A DNA stretch of 24,275 bases from Scalindua sp964437425 (lineage in GTDB: Bacteria; Planctomycetota; Brocadiia; Brocadiales; Scalinduaceae), in NCBI GenBank assembly GCA_964437425.1, contig CAYTGO010000045.1, forward strand, positions 1-24,275, given 5' to 3'. Both the position numbers and the translations under genes were made by a program. Below, in pieces: positions 1 to 7,860 of the stretch; positions within the stretch are counted from its first letter, which is position 1; every line of letters begins with the position of its first letter. The notes under the pieces were generated by a model, which worked only from the letters and a program-made list of their open reading frames with translations, was not told the DNA's origin and searched no databases.

Positions 1-651
1 GACAAGACATGTGGCATTATGCTTGAGCCTATCCAGGGAGAGGGCGGGATTAATGTTGCAGATAAAGAGTATATGGAAGGGTTAAGAAAGATCTGTGACG
101 ATAATGATATCCTTTTGATTTTTGATGAAGTACAGTGCGGTATGGGAAGGACTGGAAAGTACTTTGCATATCAACATTATGACATAACACCTGATATCAT
201 GACTCTTGCCAAGGCACTAGGAAATGGTACTTCCGTAGGCGCTATGGAGGCAACTAAAGAGGTTGCGAAAAGCCTGGTACCTGGAAGCCATGCTTCAACT
301 TTCGGCGGAAATCCACTTGCATGTGCAGCATCAGCAGCTGTGTTTGAAGTCATTGAGTCGGAAGGATTGTTGGATAACGCTACAAAAATGGGTAATTACG
401 CTTTTGAACAGATAAGAAGCATGGCAAAAGAGCTTGATGTTATTAAAGAAGTAAGAGGCATAGGATTGATGATAGGTATAGAGCTCAAAATTCCTGCAGC
501 AGAAGTGGTAAAAAAGTGTATGGATGAAGGGCTGTTATTGAACTGTACGCATGACAGTGTGATACGAGTTATGCCGCAGCTGAATATAACAAAGGAACAT
601 ATAGACGAAGGCCTGGGGATATTAAAAAATATTTTAAAATCTGTTAATTAA
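1..651 (+). CDS. argD: Acetylornithine aminotransferase, C-terminal part (5' end outside window)
   Basis: PLP-dependent class III aminotransferase that converts N-acetylglutamate semialdehyde and glutamate to N-acetylornithine and 2-oxoglutarate in arginine synthesis (cytoplasm). The frame is open from base 1 and reads DKTCGIMLEPIQGEGG, so the ATG at 19 is internal. Visible family motifs are the cofactor-aspartate segment IFDEVQCGMGRTG, the Schiff-base lysine in TLAKALGNG (codon 211-213) and STFGGNPLACAA. Roughly the last 216 residues are present. A related ornithine or succinylornithine aminotransferase would share these motifs, but argF begins 13 nt downstream, which favours argD in an arginine operon. 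Confidence 0.9.
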   Translation, partial: DKTCGIMLEPIQGEGGINVADKEYMEGLRKICDDNDILLIFDEVQCGMGRTGKYFAYQHYDITPDIMTLAKALGNGTSVGAMEATKEVAKSLVPGSHASTFGGNPLACAASAAVFEVIESEGLLDNATKMGNYAFEQIRSMAKELDVIKEVRGIGLMIGIELKIPAAEVVKKCMDEGLLLNCTHDSVIRVMPQLNITKEHIDEGLGILKNILKSVN

Positions 652-664
652 TAATAGGTGAAAC

Positions 665-1591
665 ATGCAGTGTAAAGACCTGGTTTCAGTTGCGGATCTT
701 GAGAGTATTGATATTGAGAATCTGTTTGCTCTAACAGCAGAAATGAAGGAGTCCAATAAAAGAGGTGACACCGATCTCTGTCTAGCCGGCAAGACTCTTG
801 GAATGATATTTGAAAAAAGCTCTATGCGAACAAGAGTCTCCTTTGAAGTCGCAATGACGCAAATGGGTGGACATGCAATATATCTGACCAAGCATGATAT
901 AAATCTTGGTGAGCGTGAATCTATAAAGGATGTTTCTAAGGTTTTATCCCGGTATATTGATTGTATTGCGATCAGGACATATGATCATAAAACGGTTACT
1001 GAGCTTGCTGAATGTTCCTCTATACCTGTGATAAATGCACTTTCTGACTATACCCACCCATGTCAGGCGCTTACTGACTTATTCACTGTAAAAGAGAAGT
1101 TAGGTACTTTAGACAACATTAAGATAGCCTATGTTGGTGATGGAAATAACGTTGTAAGATCGTTGGCCTTTTTATGTGCAAAACTTAAAGTAACGTGCAT
1201 GGTTGCTTCTCCGGAAAACTATGAATTATCTACAGAGTTCTTAGAAGAGCTTGAGAATAATGTCAAAGATAAGGACTCATACATAAAACTAGTTAGGGAT
1301 CCAGTAGAAGCAGTCAAAGATGCGGATGTAATTTACACTGATACCTGGATTAGCATGGGAGAGGAAGAAGAAGCCGAAACCAGACGTAAGGATTTTAATG
1401 GTTTTCAGGTTAATAGCGAATTGATCTCACATGCGAAGAAAGGCGTCTTTGTCATGCATTGTCTACCTGCTCATCGTGGTGAGGAGATTACAGATGAGGT
1501 TATTGATGGCGAACATTCAATCGTGTATGATCAGGCAGAAAACAGATTACATGTCCAGAAAGCACTGCTAAAGCTTCTCATCAACAAGTAG
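665..1591 (+). CDS. argF: Ornithine carbamoyltransferase
   Basis: Transfers the carbamoyl group from carbamoyl phosphate to ornithine, giving citrulline, in arginine biosynthesis (cytoplasm). The 308-residue length is normal for the family. The carbamoyl-phosphate motif appears as SMRTR (residues 53-57, a common variant of STRTR), followed by HPCQALTD (131-138), the ornithine-side DTWISMG (226-232) and HCLPAHRGEE (265-274) with the catalytic cysteine. The ATG follows a weak AGGTGA ribosome site. It starts 13 nt after argD, so the two are probably co-transcribed. Confidence 0.95.
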   Translation: MQCKDLVSVADLESIDIENLFALTAEMKESNKRGDTDLCLAGKTLGMIFEKSSMRTRVSFEVAMTQMGGHAIYLTKHDINLGERESIKDVSKVLSRYIDCIAIRTYDHKTVTELAECSSIPVINALSDYTHPCQALTDLFTVKEKLGTLDNIKIAYVGDGNNVVRSLAFLCAKLKVTCMVASPENYELSTEFLEELENNVKDKDSYIKLVRDPVEAVKDADVIYTDTWISMGEEEEAETRRKDFNGFQVNSELISHAKKGVFVMHCLPAHRGEEITDEVIDGEHSIVYDQAENRLHVQKALLKLLINK

Positions 1592-1662
1592 GCTTAGTTT
1601 TATCCAGATGAAATTTTATTTAATAAGTAGTACATTTAAGGCAGATAGAGGTACATAATATA

Positions 1663-2382
1663 ATGCGAATTGACGGAAGAAAACCGGATGAGATGCGCCC
1701 GGTATCAATAGAGAGAAACTATACAAAATTTGCTCATGGATCAGTTCTTATAGCTGTTGGAAACACCAAGGTAATATGCACTGCTTCGATTGAAGACAGC
1801 GTACCGCCACACAAAAAAAATTCAGGTGAGGGCTGGATTACTGCAGAGTATTCTCTGCTGCCTGGTTCTACGCCAAGAAGAGTGCCAAGGGAATCGTCCA
1901 GAGGTAAAGTAGGCGGACGTACTCATGAAATTCAGAGGTTGATAGGGAGGTCTATGCGTGCCATAGCGGATCTTTCTGCAATAGGAGAAAGGACAATATG
2001 GATTGATTGTGATGTCATCCAGGCTGATGGAGGAACGCGGGTTGCTGCTATTACCGGTGCATATGTCGCTTTAGTAGATGCAATAAGTTGGCTTAAAAAG
2101 AACGTTGAAATCACGGGAGAACCTCTTCTGGGAAGTGTGGCGGCAGTGAGTGTGGGCGTAGTAGATAGTGTGCCATTGCTGGACCTGTGTTACGAGGAAG
2201 ATGTCACGGCAGATGTTGATATGAATATTGTTTTGACCGGTGATGGCGAATATATTGAGTTACAGGGGACCGCAGAGAAACAGACGTTCTCTGAAGAGGA
2301 GCTTGCTCAAATGATGGGACAGGCAAAAAAGGGAATATGCGAATTGACCCTAATCCAGAAGGATGCATTAGATAAGACGTAG
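1663..2382 (+). CDS. rph: Ribonuclease PH
   Basis: Phosphorolytic 3'-5' exoribonuclease that trims tRNA 3' ends, releasing nucleoside diphosphates. The 239-residue protein carries the whole RNase PH signature: the start MRIDGRKPDEMRPV, the arginine-rich PGSTPRRVPRESSRGKVGGR around 68-86, the phosphate-binding GGTR (123-126) and the acidic metal site DLCYEEDVTADVDMN (D180 and D186). AGAGG upstream of the ATG is a usable ribosome site. The TAG stop (2380-2382) lies inside the left arm of the palindromic repeat at 2379-2448, so the last codons and stop may have been set by repeat insertion. The last motif-bearing segment is upstream of the repeat and looks intact. Confidence 0.95.
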   Translation: MRIDGRKPDEMRPVSIERNYTKFAHGSVLIAVGNTKVICTASIEDSVPPHKKNSGEGWITAEYSLLPGSTPRRVPRESSRGKVGGRTHEIQRLIGRSMRAIADLSAIGERTIWIDCDVIQADGGTRVAAITGAYVALVDAISWLKKNVEITGEPLLGSVAAVSVGVVDSVPLLDLCYEEDVTADVDMNIVLTGDGEYIELQGTAEKQTFSEEELAQMMGQAKKGICELTLIQKDALDKT

Positions 2383-2448
2383 CGGAATGGCTTTAGCCTT
2401 CCATTACATACTTAGACAGGATAATGGAAACCTAAAGGTTTCCGCTAC
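2379..2448. repeat. 70-bp palindromic repeat element (REP- or MITE-like)
   Basis: The ends are perfect 9-base inverted repeats, GTAGCGGAA (2379-2387) and TTCCGCTAC (2440-2448). Each arm also folds on itself. The left arm pairs GGAA+GGCT with AGCC+TTCC (2384-2402, one bulged T). The right arm pairs GGAAACC with GGTTTCC (2426-2443, loop TAAA). Read in the same direction, the two arms are similar over about 27 bases, ending in CCATTA, so the whole unit is an imperfect large palindrome with two hairpin arms and a short centre. There is no ORF inside and only one copy in this window. Its mobile or repetitive nature is inferred from its architecture. Confidence 0.6.
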
Positions 2449-2470
2449 AGTTTTGCTGGTAACACATTTT

Positions 2471-3088
2471 ATGATCAAGACAACTGGAATCGTGATTGGG
2501 ACTCACAATAAAAACAAGAAAGAGGAGATCAGAAAAATCCTGACTGGGATGTCTCTACCACTGCTGGATCTGGACGATTTTGATGACGCCCCGGATGTTG
2601 TTGAAGATGGTGTTACTTTTGAGGAGAATGCGACAAAAAAAGCTCTGGAGCTGGCAGACTTTTGTAACATCTGTGTTATGGCAGATGATTCAGGGCTGGA
2701 GATAGATGCACTGGATAAACGACCGGGCGTTTTTTCGTCACGATATTGTGGTGAGGATACCGGTTACGAAGAAAAATGTATAAAGTTGTTTGAGGAATTA
2801 GAGAGCGTTCCTTTTGAGAAGAGAACAGCAAGATTTCGTTGTGCAATAGCACTGGCAGAGCCGGGAAAATTGCACTTTGTTGTAGAGGCCAGCTGTGAAG
2901 GCCTGATTAATACTGAACCACTTGGTAGAAATGGTTTCGGATATGATCCTATATTTTATATTCCGGAATATAAACAGACAATGGCTGAATTAGGTTCGGA
3001 TGTAAAGAACCGAATTAGCCACAGGGCATTAGCTCTGGGTCTTTTCAAAGAGCGGTTGAAAGAATTTATGAAAGGAGAATTACATTGA
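2471..3088 (+). CDS. rdgB: XTP/dITP (non-canonical purine NTP) pyrophosphatase, RdgB/HAM1 family
   Basis: Hydrolyses dITP, XTP and ITP to monophosphates plus pyrophosphate, keeping deaminated purines out of nucleic acids. From the ATG at 2471 the protein has 205 residues, close to the usual ~197-205. Motifs are IGTHNKNKKEE (9-19), EDGVTFEENATKKA (45-58), ADDSGLEIDAL (71-81), GRNGFGYDPIF (152-162) and the SHRALAL tail (183-189). A longer reading from 2387 is open, but its extra 28 residues are encoded by the palindromic repeat and are unlike the family, so 2471 is preferred even though it has no clear ribosome site. rph and rdgB are adjacent in many bacteria. Confidence 0.92.
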   Translation: MIKTTGIVIGTHNKNKKEEIRKILTGMSLPLLDLDDFDDAPDVVEDGVTFEENATKKALELADFCNICVMADDSGLEIDALDKRPGVFSSRYCGEDTGYEEKCIKLFEELESVPFEKRTARFRCAIALAEPGKLHFVVEASCEGLINTEPLGRNGFGYDPIFYIPEYKQTMAELGSDVKNRISHRALALGLFKERLKEFMKGELH

Positions 3089-3423
3089 GGAGCAAAGTTA
3101 TAGTATCTTTATTGTTTTTAGTTGCAACCTTCGTCTTAGGTTTTTCAAATGTATATGCTGATGATATAGACACAACTACCATATATGCGGAAAAGTGTGC
3201 GTTATGTCATGGTGGTGACGGCAAAGGAACACCTACAGGCATAGATTTTGGGACAAAGGATTTCACTGATAAAGAGTGGCAGGCTTCTCGTACTGACGAT
3301 GAGTTTGTAAACTCAATTACGCATGGAAATCCTGAAAATGATAATTACATTCCATTTGGTGATATGTTGTCAGAAGAAGAGATTAGGGCAATGGTACCTC
3401 ATGTCAGAGCGTTTGCACATTGA
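3085..3423 (+). CDS. Small secreted monohaem c-type cytochrome
   Basis: Soluble periplasmic electron carrier of the class I cytochrome c type, 112 residues. An N-terminal signal peptide (residues 1-25, hydrophobic core around 5-20, cleavage expected after VYA) precedes the haem attachment motif CALCH (38-42). The likely distal methionine ligand is M94 in FGDML. The C-terminal helix (EEEIRAMVPHVRAF) is typical of the fold. The start is TTG, which overlaps the rdgB stop in TTGA and lies behind a good AAAGGAG site, so translation is coupled. A strong terminator follows. The partner is unknown; nothing else in this operon is respiratory. Confidence 0.88.
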   Translation: MRSKVIVSLLFLVATFVLGFSNVYADDIDTTTIYAEKCALCHGGDGKGTPTGIDFGTKDFTDKEWQASRTDDEFVNSITHGNPENDNYIPFGDMLSEEEIRAMVPHVRAFAH

Positions 3424-3430
3424 GCTGTAT

Positions 3431-3479
3431 CCGATTTTTCACAGGGTTATAGTCCCTGTGAAAAATCGGAAATTTTTTT
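3431..3479 (+). terminator. Strong rho-independent terminator after the cytochrome c gene
   Basis: A perfect 16-bp inverted repeat (3431-3446 with 3454-3469, loop of 7 bases) is followed two bases later by a run of seven T (3473-3479). It starts 7 bases after the cytochrome stop codon and closes the argD-argF-rph-rdgB-cytochrome run. Confidence 0.9.
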
Positions 3480-3540
3480 AATAGTTCCTGTATTTATACA
3501 CAGGGTAGATAGTCGATAATCGTTGTAATTGGGGTTCCAT

Positions 3541-5337
3541 TTGAAAATCAATAGTATTCGCAATTTTTGTATAATAGCTCACATTGACCATGGCAAGTCC
3601 ACACTTGCCGATTGCCTGCTTAAAACGGCAGAGGCAATCAATCCGAGAAAATTCCGTGACCAGTTGTTAGATAATATGGATCTGGAACGTGAACGTGGTA
3701 TTACCATAAAAGCAAGTGCAGTTACTCTGGACTATGAAAAAGACGGAGAGATATACTCTCTAAATCTGATAGACACACCGGGACATGTTGATTTCAGTTA
3801 TGAAGTATCACGTAGCCTCAGCGCATGTGAGGGGGCATTGCTTCTGGTTGATGCAGCACAGGGGATCGAAGCGCAGACAATAACCAACATGTACATGGCA
3901 ATGGAGAAGAATCTTGAAATTATACCTGTTCTCAGCAAAATAGATATAAAGTCTGCCAGACCAGAGGAGGTAAGTGACGAGATTGTCAGCATCCTTGGTG
4001 AAACAGACGAGGAAGTCATTGCAGTGAGCGCTAAGACAGGCGTTGGAATAGAAGGAGTTTTTGATGCAATAATAACACGTATGCCACCACCGGAAGGTGA
4101 TTCAAACTCACCATTACGAGCCTTGATCTTTGATTCAGTTTATGATGATTACCGTGGAGTTATAGTATATTTCAGGATTTTTGACGGTTCTATCAAGGTC
4201 GGGGACAACATTTTAATGATGAAGACTAACAGATCATTTCTAATTACAGAGCTGGGAGTATTCAGGCCTGAAATGACTTCGGTTGACAAATTAAGCGCAG
4301 GAAGTGTTGGCTATTGTGTTGCCAGTATAAAATCAATACATGATGTCCATGTAGGTGACACTATAACATTAAAAGAAAAGAAAACTGAGGAGGCTTTGCC
4401 GGGATACCGCAAACCTCTTCCGATGGTTTTTTGTGGGCTATACCCAACTGCCAATACGGACTTTATGCCTTTAAGAGCTGCGATAGAGAGATTATGGCTT
4501 AATGATTCCTCATTTACATTTGAACCTGAAACTTCCCAGGCTTTGGGATTTGGATTCAGATGCGGATTTCTCGGGCTTTTGCATATGGAAATTGTACAGG
4601 AACGATTGGAGAGGGAGAGTAATGTCGGATTGGTACAAACGGCTCCTACTGTAACATACGAAATATTAACACATGATGGTAATATAATGCATATTGACAA
4701 TCCGGAGAAACTACCTCCTGTTGGTTCAATAAAAGAGTTTCGAGAACCTTTAGTTGAGGCAAGAATTATACTTCCATCTGAGTTTATCGGGGCGATCATG
4801 CAGCTGGTGGACGAGAAGAGAGCCACATATAAGAGCACTGATTATATGGGTGAAAAGCGTGCCGTACTCACGTATACAATGCCATTAGGAGAGATAATCT
4901 TTGACTTCTATGATAAGCTGAAATCATTAACAAGAGGATTTGGTACTCTGGACTATGATCTTATCGGTTACGTGCCAGATGATCTTGTCAAGCTGGATAT
5001 ACTGGTTGGCGGACAGAAGGTGGACGCATTATCATGTATTGTTCATCGAAAGAAGGCTGATTATAAAGGGAGAGGTTTGGTAAAGAATTTAAAGAAGGAT
5101 ATTTCTCGTCATATGTTTGAGATTCCAATCCAAGCAGCTATCGGTAGCCGCGTTATTGCGAGAGAAACAATACGTGCAATGTCAAAAAATGTTACTGCGA
5201 AATGCTACGGTGGCGATGTGACCAGAAAACGAAAGCTCCTTGAGAAGCAGAAAGAAGGAAAAAAGAGGATGAAGAATGTCGGAAATGTAGAAATTCCACA
5301 GAGCGCATTCTTATCTGTTCTATCAACAGGTGATTAA
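3541..5337 (+). CDS. lepA: Elongation factor 4 (ribosomal back-translocase LepA)
   Basis: Translational GTPase related to EF-G that acts on stalled or mis-translocated ribosomes and affects initiation. From TTG 3541 it has 598 residues, matching the usual length, and begins MKINSIRNFCIIAHIDHGKS. G-domain motifs are AHIDHGKST (13-21), ERGITIKA (50-57), DTPGH (77-81) and SKID in place of NKxD. The C-terminal LepA domain is intact (GFGTLDYDLIGY, KKADYKGR, KRMKNVG). An in-frame TTG at 3529 would add four residues, but GGGG at 3531-3534 is better placed for the TTG at 3541. No ATG start is available. Confidence 0.95.
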   Translation: MKINSIRNFCIIAHIDHGKSTLADCLLKTAEAINPRKFRDQLLDNMDLERERGITIKASAVTLDYEKDGEIYSLNLIDTPGHVDFSYEVSRSLSACEGALLLVDAAQGIEAQTITNMYMAMEKNLEIIPVLSKIDIKSARPEEVSDEIVSILGETDEEVIAVSAKTGVGIEGVFDAIITRMPPPEGDSNSPLRALIFDSVYDDYRGVIVYFRIFDGSIKVGDNILMMKTNRSFLITELGVFRPEMTSVDKLSAGSVGYCVASIKSIHDVHVGDTITLKEKKTEEALPGYRKPLPMVFCGLYPTANTDFMPLRAAIERLWLNDSSFTFEPETSQALGFGFRCGFLGLLHMEIVQERLERESNVGLVQTAPTVTYEILTHDGNIMHIDNPEKLPPVGSIKEFREPLVEARIILPSEFIGAIMQLVDEKRATYKSTDYMGEKRAVLTYTMPLGEIIFDFYDKLKSLTRGFGTLDYDLIGYVPDDLVKLDILVGGQKVDALSCIVHRKKADYKGRGLVKNLKKDISRHMFEIPIQAAIGSRVIARETIRAMSKNVTAKCYGGDVTRKRKLLEKQKEGKKRMKNVGNVEIPQSAFLSVLSTGD

Positions 5338-5369
5338 AAGTACTGGATTTATACAGTTAGTAGTTTAAA

Positions 5370-5401
5370 TATATTTCATTAACAAATATAACTGATTTTT
5401 T
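5370..5401 (+). terminator. Possible weak terminator between lepA and lepB
   Basis: An A/T-only 7-bp stem, TATATTT (5370-5376) with AAATATA (5384-5390), is followed after ACTGA by six T (5396-5401). The stem has no G-C pairs, so efficiency would be low. It may only attenuate read-through from lepA. Confidence 0.3.
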
Positions 5402-5417
5402 AACGACTAATAATGAT

Positions 5418-6923
5418 ATGAGTAAACAAGATATTAAAAACGGTGTTGAAAAAAATAAAGAAAAGAAACAAAAGGGGTTTTTTCGTGAAAATATCGAATC
5501 AATTCTGATAGCAGTGGCACTGGCTTTTGTATTGAGGATTTTTGTAGTTGAAGCATTTAAGATACCTACAGGGTCTATGGCCCCAACTTTATTAGGAGTG
5601 CACAAAAATGTAAAATGTCCCAACTGCAATTGGAAATTCAAAAGCAATCATAATGTAGATTATGTAAAATGCTCAAATTGCCTTTATAAGATTCGTATAT
5701 CTAATAACGGGAATAAAGGCGGGAGCAGGATACTAGTAAATAAGTTTTCATACGATTTCGGCAAACCCAGGAGATGGGATGTTGCCGTGTTCAAGTATCC
5801 TTTTGGTGATGTTGCGTGCATGACATGTGGATTCTCTTCAAGCCAATCAATGATGTGCGAAAAATGCACTAATTCTCCAAAAAGAGAAAACTTTATCAAG
5901 AGCAAGGTTAATAGTTTTTTTAAACGCTCTTTTGGTATTAAACAATATCATACTGTGCTATGCAAATCGTGTAATACAACGGGTGCAATTTTATGCGAAC
6001 AGTGCGGATCTACAAATGTACATGTTGTCCGCAAGAATTATATAAAAAGGCTGATTGGTTTACCTGAGGAGAAATTGCAGATTGCAAATGGAGATATATA
6101 TATCAACGGTAAAATAGCTAGAAAACCGGAAAAGATCCAGGACGCACTTTGGGTACCGGTTTACGATAGTAATTACCCCGCGAAACAGGAAATAGTTGAA
6201 AACTGGGAAGCAGATGACAAATACTGGAAAATAAGCAAAGAACAGTTACATTTAAACATACCTGACCGGATTAAACAAAAATCTTATATTACGTTTAAAA
6301 GGGAAATTACGGATTATAGTGTTTATAACAGTGAAATTATTGATGCAATAAGTGCGGATGTAATGTTAGAATTCGATGTGACTACGACTGGAAAAAATGG
6401 CGGCATTTCAATATTACTTGAAGAGGACGAAGAAACATACGAGATTTTTATTCGGTCGAGAGACGAAAAAAAGGAGTCTCATCTAGAGATTTCAGGTTCG
6501 ATAGTTGATAGTAATGCAGACGCCTTTATAGATCCACAAAAAACATCCAGAATTGAATTTTCAACTGCTGACAATGAAATTATACTTAAGTTGAACGATT
6601 CAGTTATTTTTTCTCACACATACAATACTGATTTCGCATCTTTAGAGACATATACAAAATTCAGCAGCTTAAAGCTTGGAGGAATGAATACAGAAGCAGT
6701 TTTTAAAAATATTAAAATTTCCCGTGATGTTTTCTATACAGAGTCCGGGAAATGGGGAACGTTTAATCCTGTCGATATCGGTGAAAAGCAGTACTTCTTT
6801 CTTGGTGATAATAGCAGAAACAGTAATGATAGCAGGTATTGGAAATTTGTTCCTGAAAGTAATATGGTGGGAAGAGCCTTTATGGTATTTTGGCCAGTAA
6901 AAACTATTAAAATTATCAAGTAG
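5418..6923 (+). CDS. lepB: Signal peptidase I with three zinc-ribbon-like motifs and a large inserted domain
   Basis: Membrane serine/lysine protease (family S26) that removes signal peptides from Sec-exported proteins. One transmembrane segment (about 27-45) precedes the catalytic serine in PTGSMAPTL (S53). The general-base lysine is K210 in NYIKRLIGLP. The C-terminal box FFLGDNSRNSNDSRYW (461-475) is present. At 501 residues it is far longer than usual. Three paired CxxC sets occur between the catalytic residues (67/70+85/88, 134/137+147/150, 182/185+193/196), suggesting zinc ribbons. About 200 further residues (roughly 250-440), ending in IKLNDS-like and FKNIKISRDV segments, resemble a beta-sandwich (LamG or sugar-binding type). 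Planctomycete signal peptidases are known to be enlarged in this way. No ribosome site is evident before the ATG. Confidence 0.9.
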   Translation: MSKQDIKNGVEKNKEKKQKGFFRENIESILIAVALAFVLRIFVVEAFKIPTGSMAPTLLGVHKNVKCPNCNWKFKSNHNVDYVKCSNCLYKIRISNNGNKGGSRILVNKFSYDFGKPRRWDVAVFKYPFGDVACMTCGFSSSQSMMCEKCTNSPKRENFIKSKVNSFFKRSFGIKQYHTVLCKSCNTTGAILCEQCGSTNVHVVRKNYIKRLIGLPEEKLQIANGDIYINGKIARKPEKIQDALWVPVYDSNYPAKQEIVENWEADDKYWKISKEQLHLNIPDRIKQKSYITFKREITDYSVYNSEIIDAISADVMLEFDVTTTGKNGGISILLEEDEETYEIFIRSRDEKKESHLEISGSIVDSNADAFIDPQKTSRIEFSTADNEIILKLNDSVIFSHTYNTDFASLETYTKFSSLKLGGMNTEAVFKNIKISRDVFYTESGKWGTFNPVDIGEKQYFFLGDNSRNSNDSRYWKFVPESNMVGRAFMVFWPVKTIKIIK

Positions 6924-6941
6924 CCATATTGAGGATATAAG

Positions 6942-7745
6942 ATGAAATTAATTCAAGCGGTTGAGATAACTAAATCATATGGTAAAAAAATGGCGGTAGA
7001 TCACATCAGCTTTGAAGTTCATTCCGGTGAGATAGCAGGCCTTCTTGGACAAAACGGTGCCGGTAAAAGTACGGCATTTGCGATGGTTATTGGCATGATC
7101 AAACCGGACCATGGAAAAGTTTACTTTCGTGGAGCTGATGTTACTGATATGCCGATATATATGCGTGCTAGATTGGGTATGGGTTATCTTTCACAACAAC
7201 CATCAATTTTTCAACGTTTAACAGTTGAAGAAAATGTTTTAGCTGTTCTTGAAACACTGCAAATTGATTATAGAGAACGAATGAAAAAACTGAATCAGGT
7301 TTTGGGAGAATTGGGATTGACGCATTTATCAAAAAAAATGGCTTTTACTCTTTCTGGCGGGGAAAGAAGACGCCTTGAAATTGCAAGAGCGATATCTACC
7401 TCTCCCTCACTTATCCTTCTGGATGAGCCGTTCTCATTTATTGACCCAATCGCAGTTGCTGAAATTCAGGATATTGTTTTAAGTCTTAAAGAGAAGGGCA
7501 TTGGGATATTGATAACAGACCATAATGTGAGGGAAGCTCTAAGTATTACTGATCATTCGTATATTCTAAATTCTGGATCTATAATAACAAGTGGAACTAC
7601 GCAGAAGTTGATTAGTGATCCACTTGCAAGAAAGTCATATTTTGGAGAAAACTTCCTAAGTAACGATATAAGAGCCAAAGCATCCTTTAAAACATATGCA
7701 GAAGATGGTGAGGAAGCCGAAATGCAAGAGGAAGAAGCGGAATAA
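6942..7745 (+). CDS. lptB: LPS export ABC transporter ATP-binding protein
   Basis: Cytoplasmic ATPase that drives LptFG extraction of lipopolysaccharide from the inner membrane. The 267 residues include Walker A GQNGAGKST (36-44), a Q-loop at LSQQPSIF (83-90), signature LSGGERRRLEIARA (137-150), Walker B LILLDEP (157-163) and the H-switch TDHNVREAL (192-200). The latter two match LptB better than generic ABC ATPases (LDEPFxxIDPIAVxxIQ). The C-terminal ~25 residues are an acidic tail (EDGEEAEMQEEEAE) beyond the usual ~240-residue LptB. GAGGA precedes the ATG. It starts 18 nt after lepB, so the two envelope-biogenesis genes form a unit. Confidence 0.9.
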   Translation: MKLIQAVEITKSYGKKMAVDHISFEVHSGEIAGLLGQNGAGKSTAFAMVIGMIKPDHGKVYFRGADVTDMPIYMRARLGMGYLSQQPSIFQRLTVEENVLAVLETLQIDYRERMKKLNQVLGELGLTHLSKKMAFTLSGGERRRLEIARAISTSPSLILLDEPFSFIDPIAVAEIQDIVLSLKEKGIGILITDHNVREALSITDHSYILNSGSIITSGTTQKLISDPLARKSYFGENFLSNDIRAKASFKTYAEDGEEAEMQEEEAE

Positions 7746-7860
7746 GGCTAAATCATTGAATACAGTGTAATATCCTGCTTGTGGCTTGTTTGAATAAAGT
7801 CTAGTTTCTTGTTTTCTGTATCAATTCATCTCCTTATCAGCATTATCATTTTTTGACTTT

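Noticed and set aside
2387..2470. 28-codon N-terminal extension of rdgB
   Set aside because: Encoded mostly by the palindromic repeat and unlike RdgB proteins, which begin at the residues read from 2471.
3486..3504. CCTGT...ACAGG inverted repeat before lepA
   Set aside because: Only 5 bp stem and no T run; too weak to call beside the strong terminator just upstream.
4311..4838. 175-codon minus-strand ORF
   Set aside because: Antisense shadow of lepA, whose protein motifs are unambiguous.
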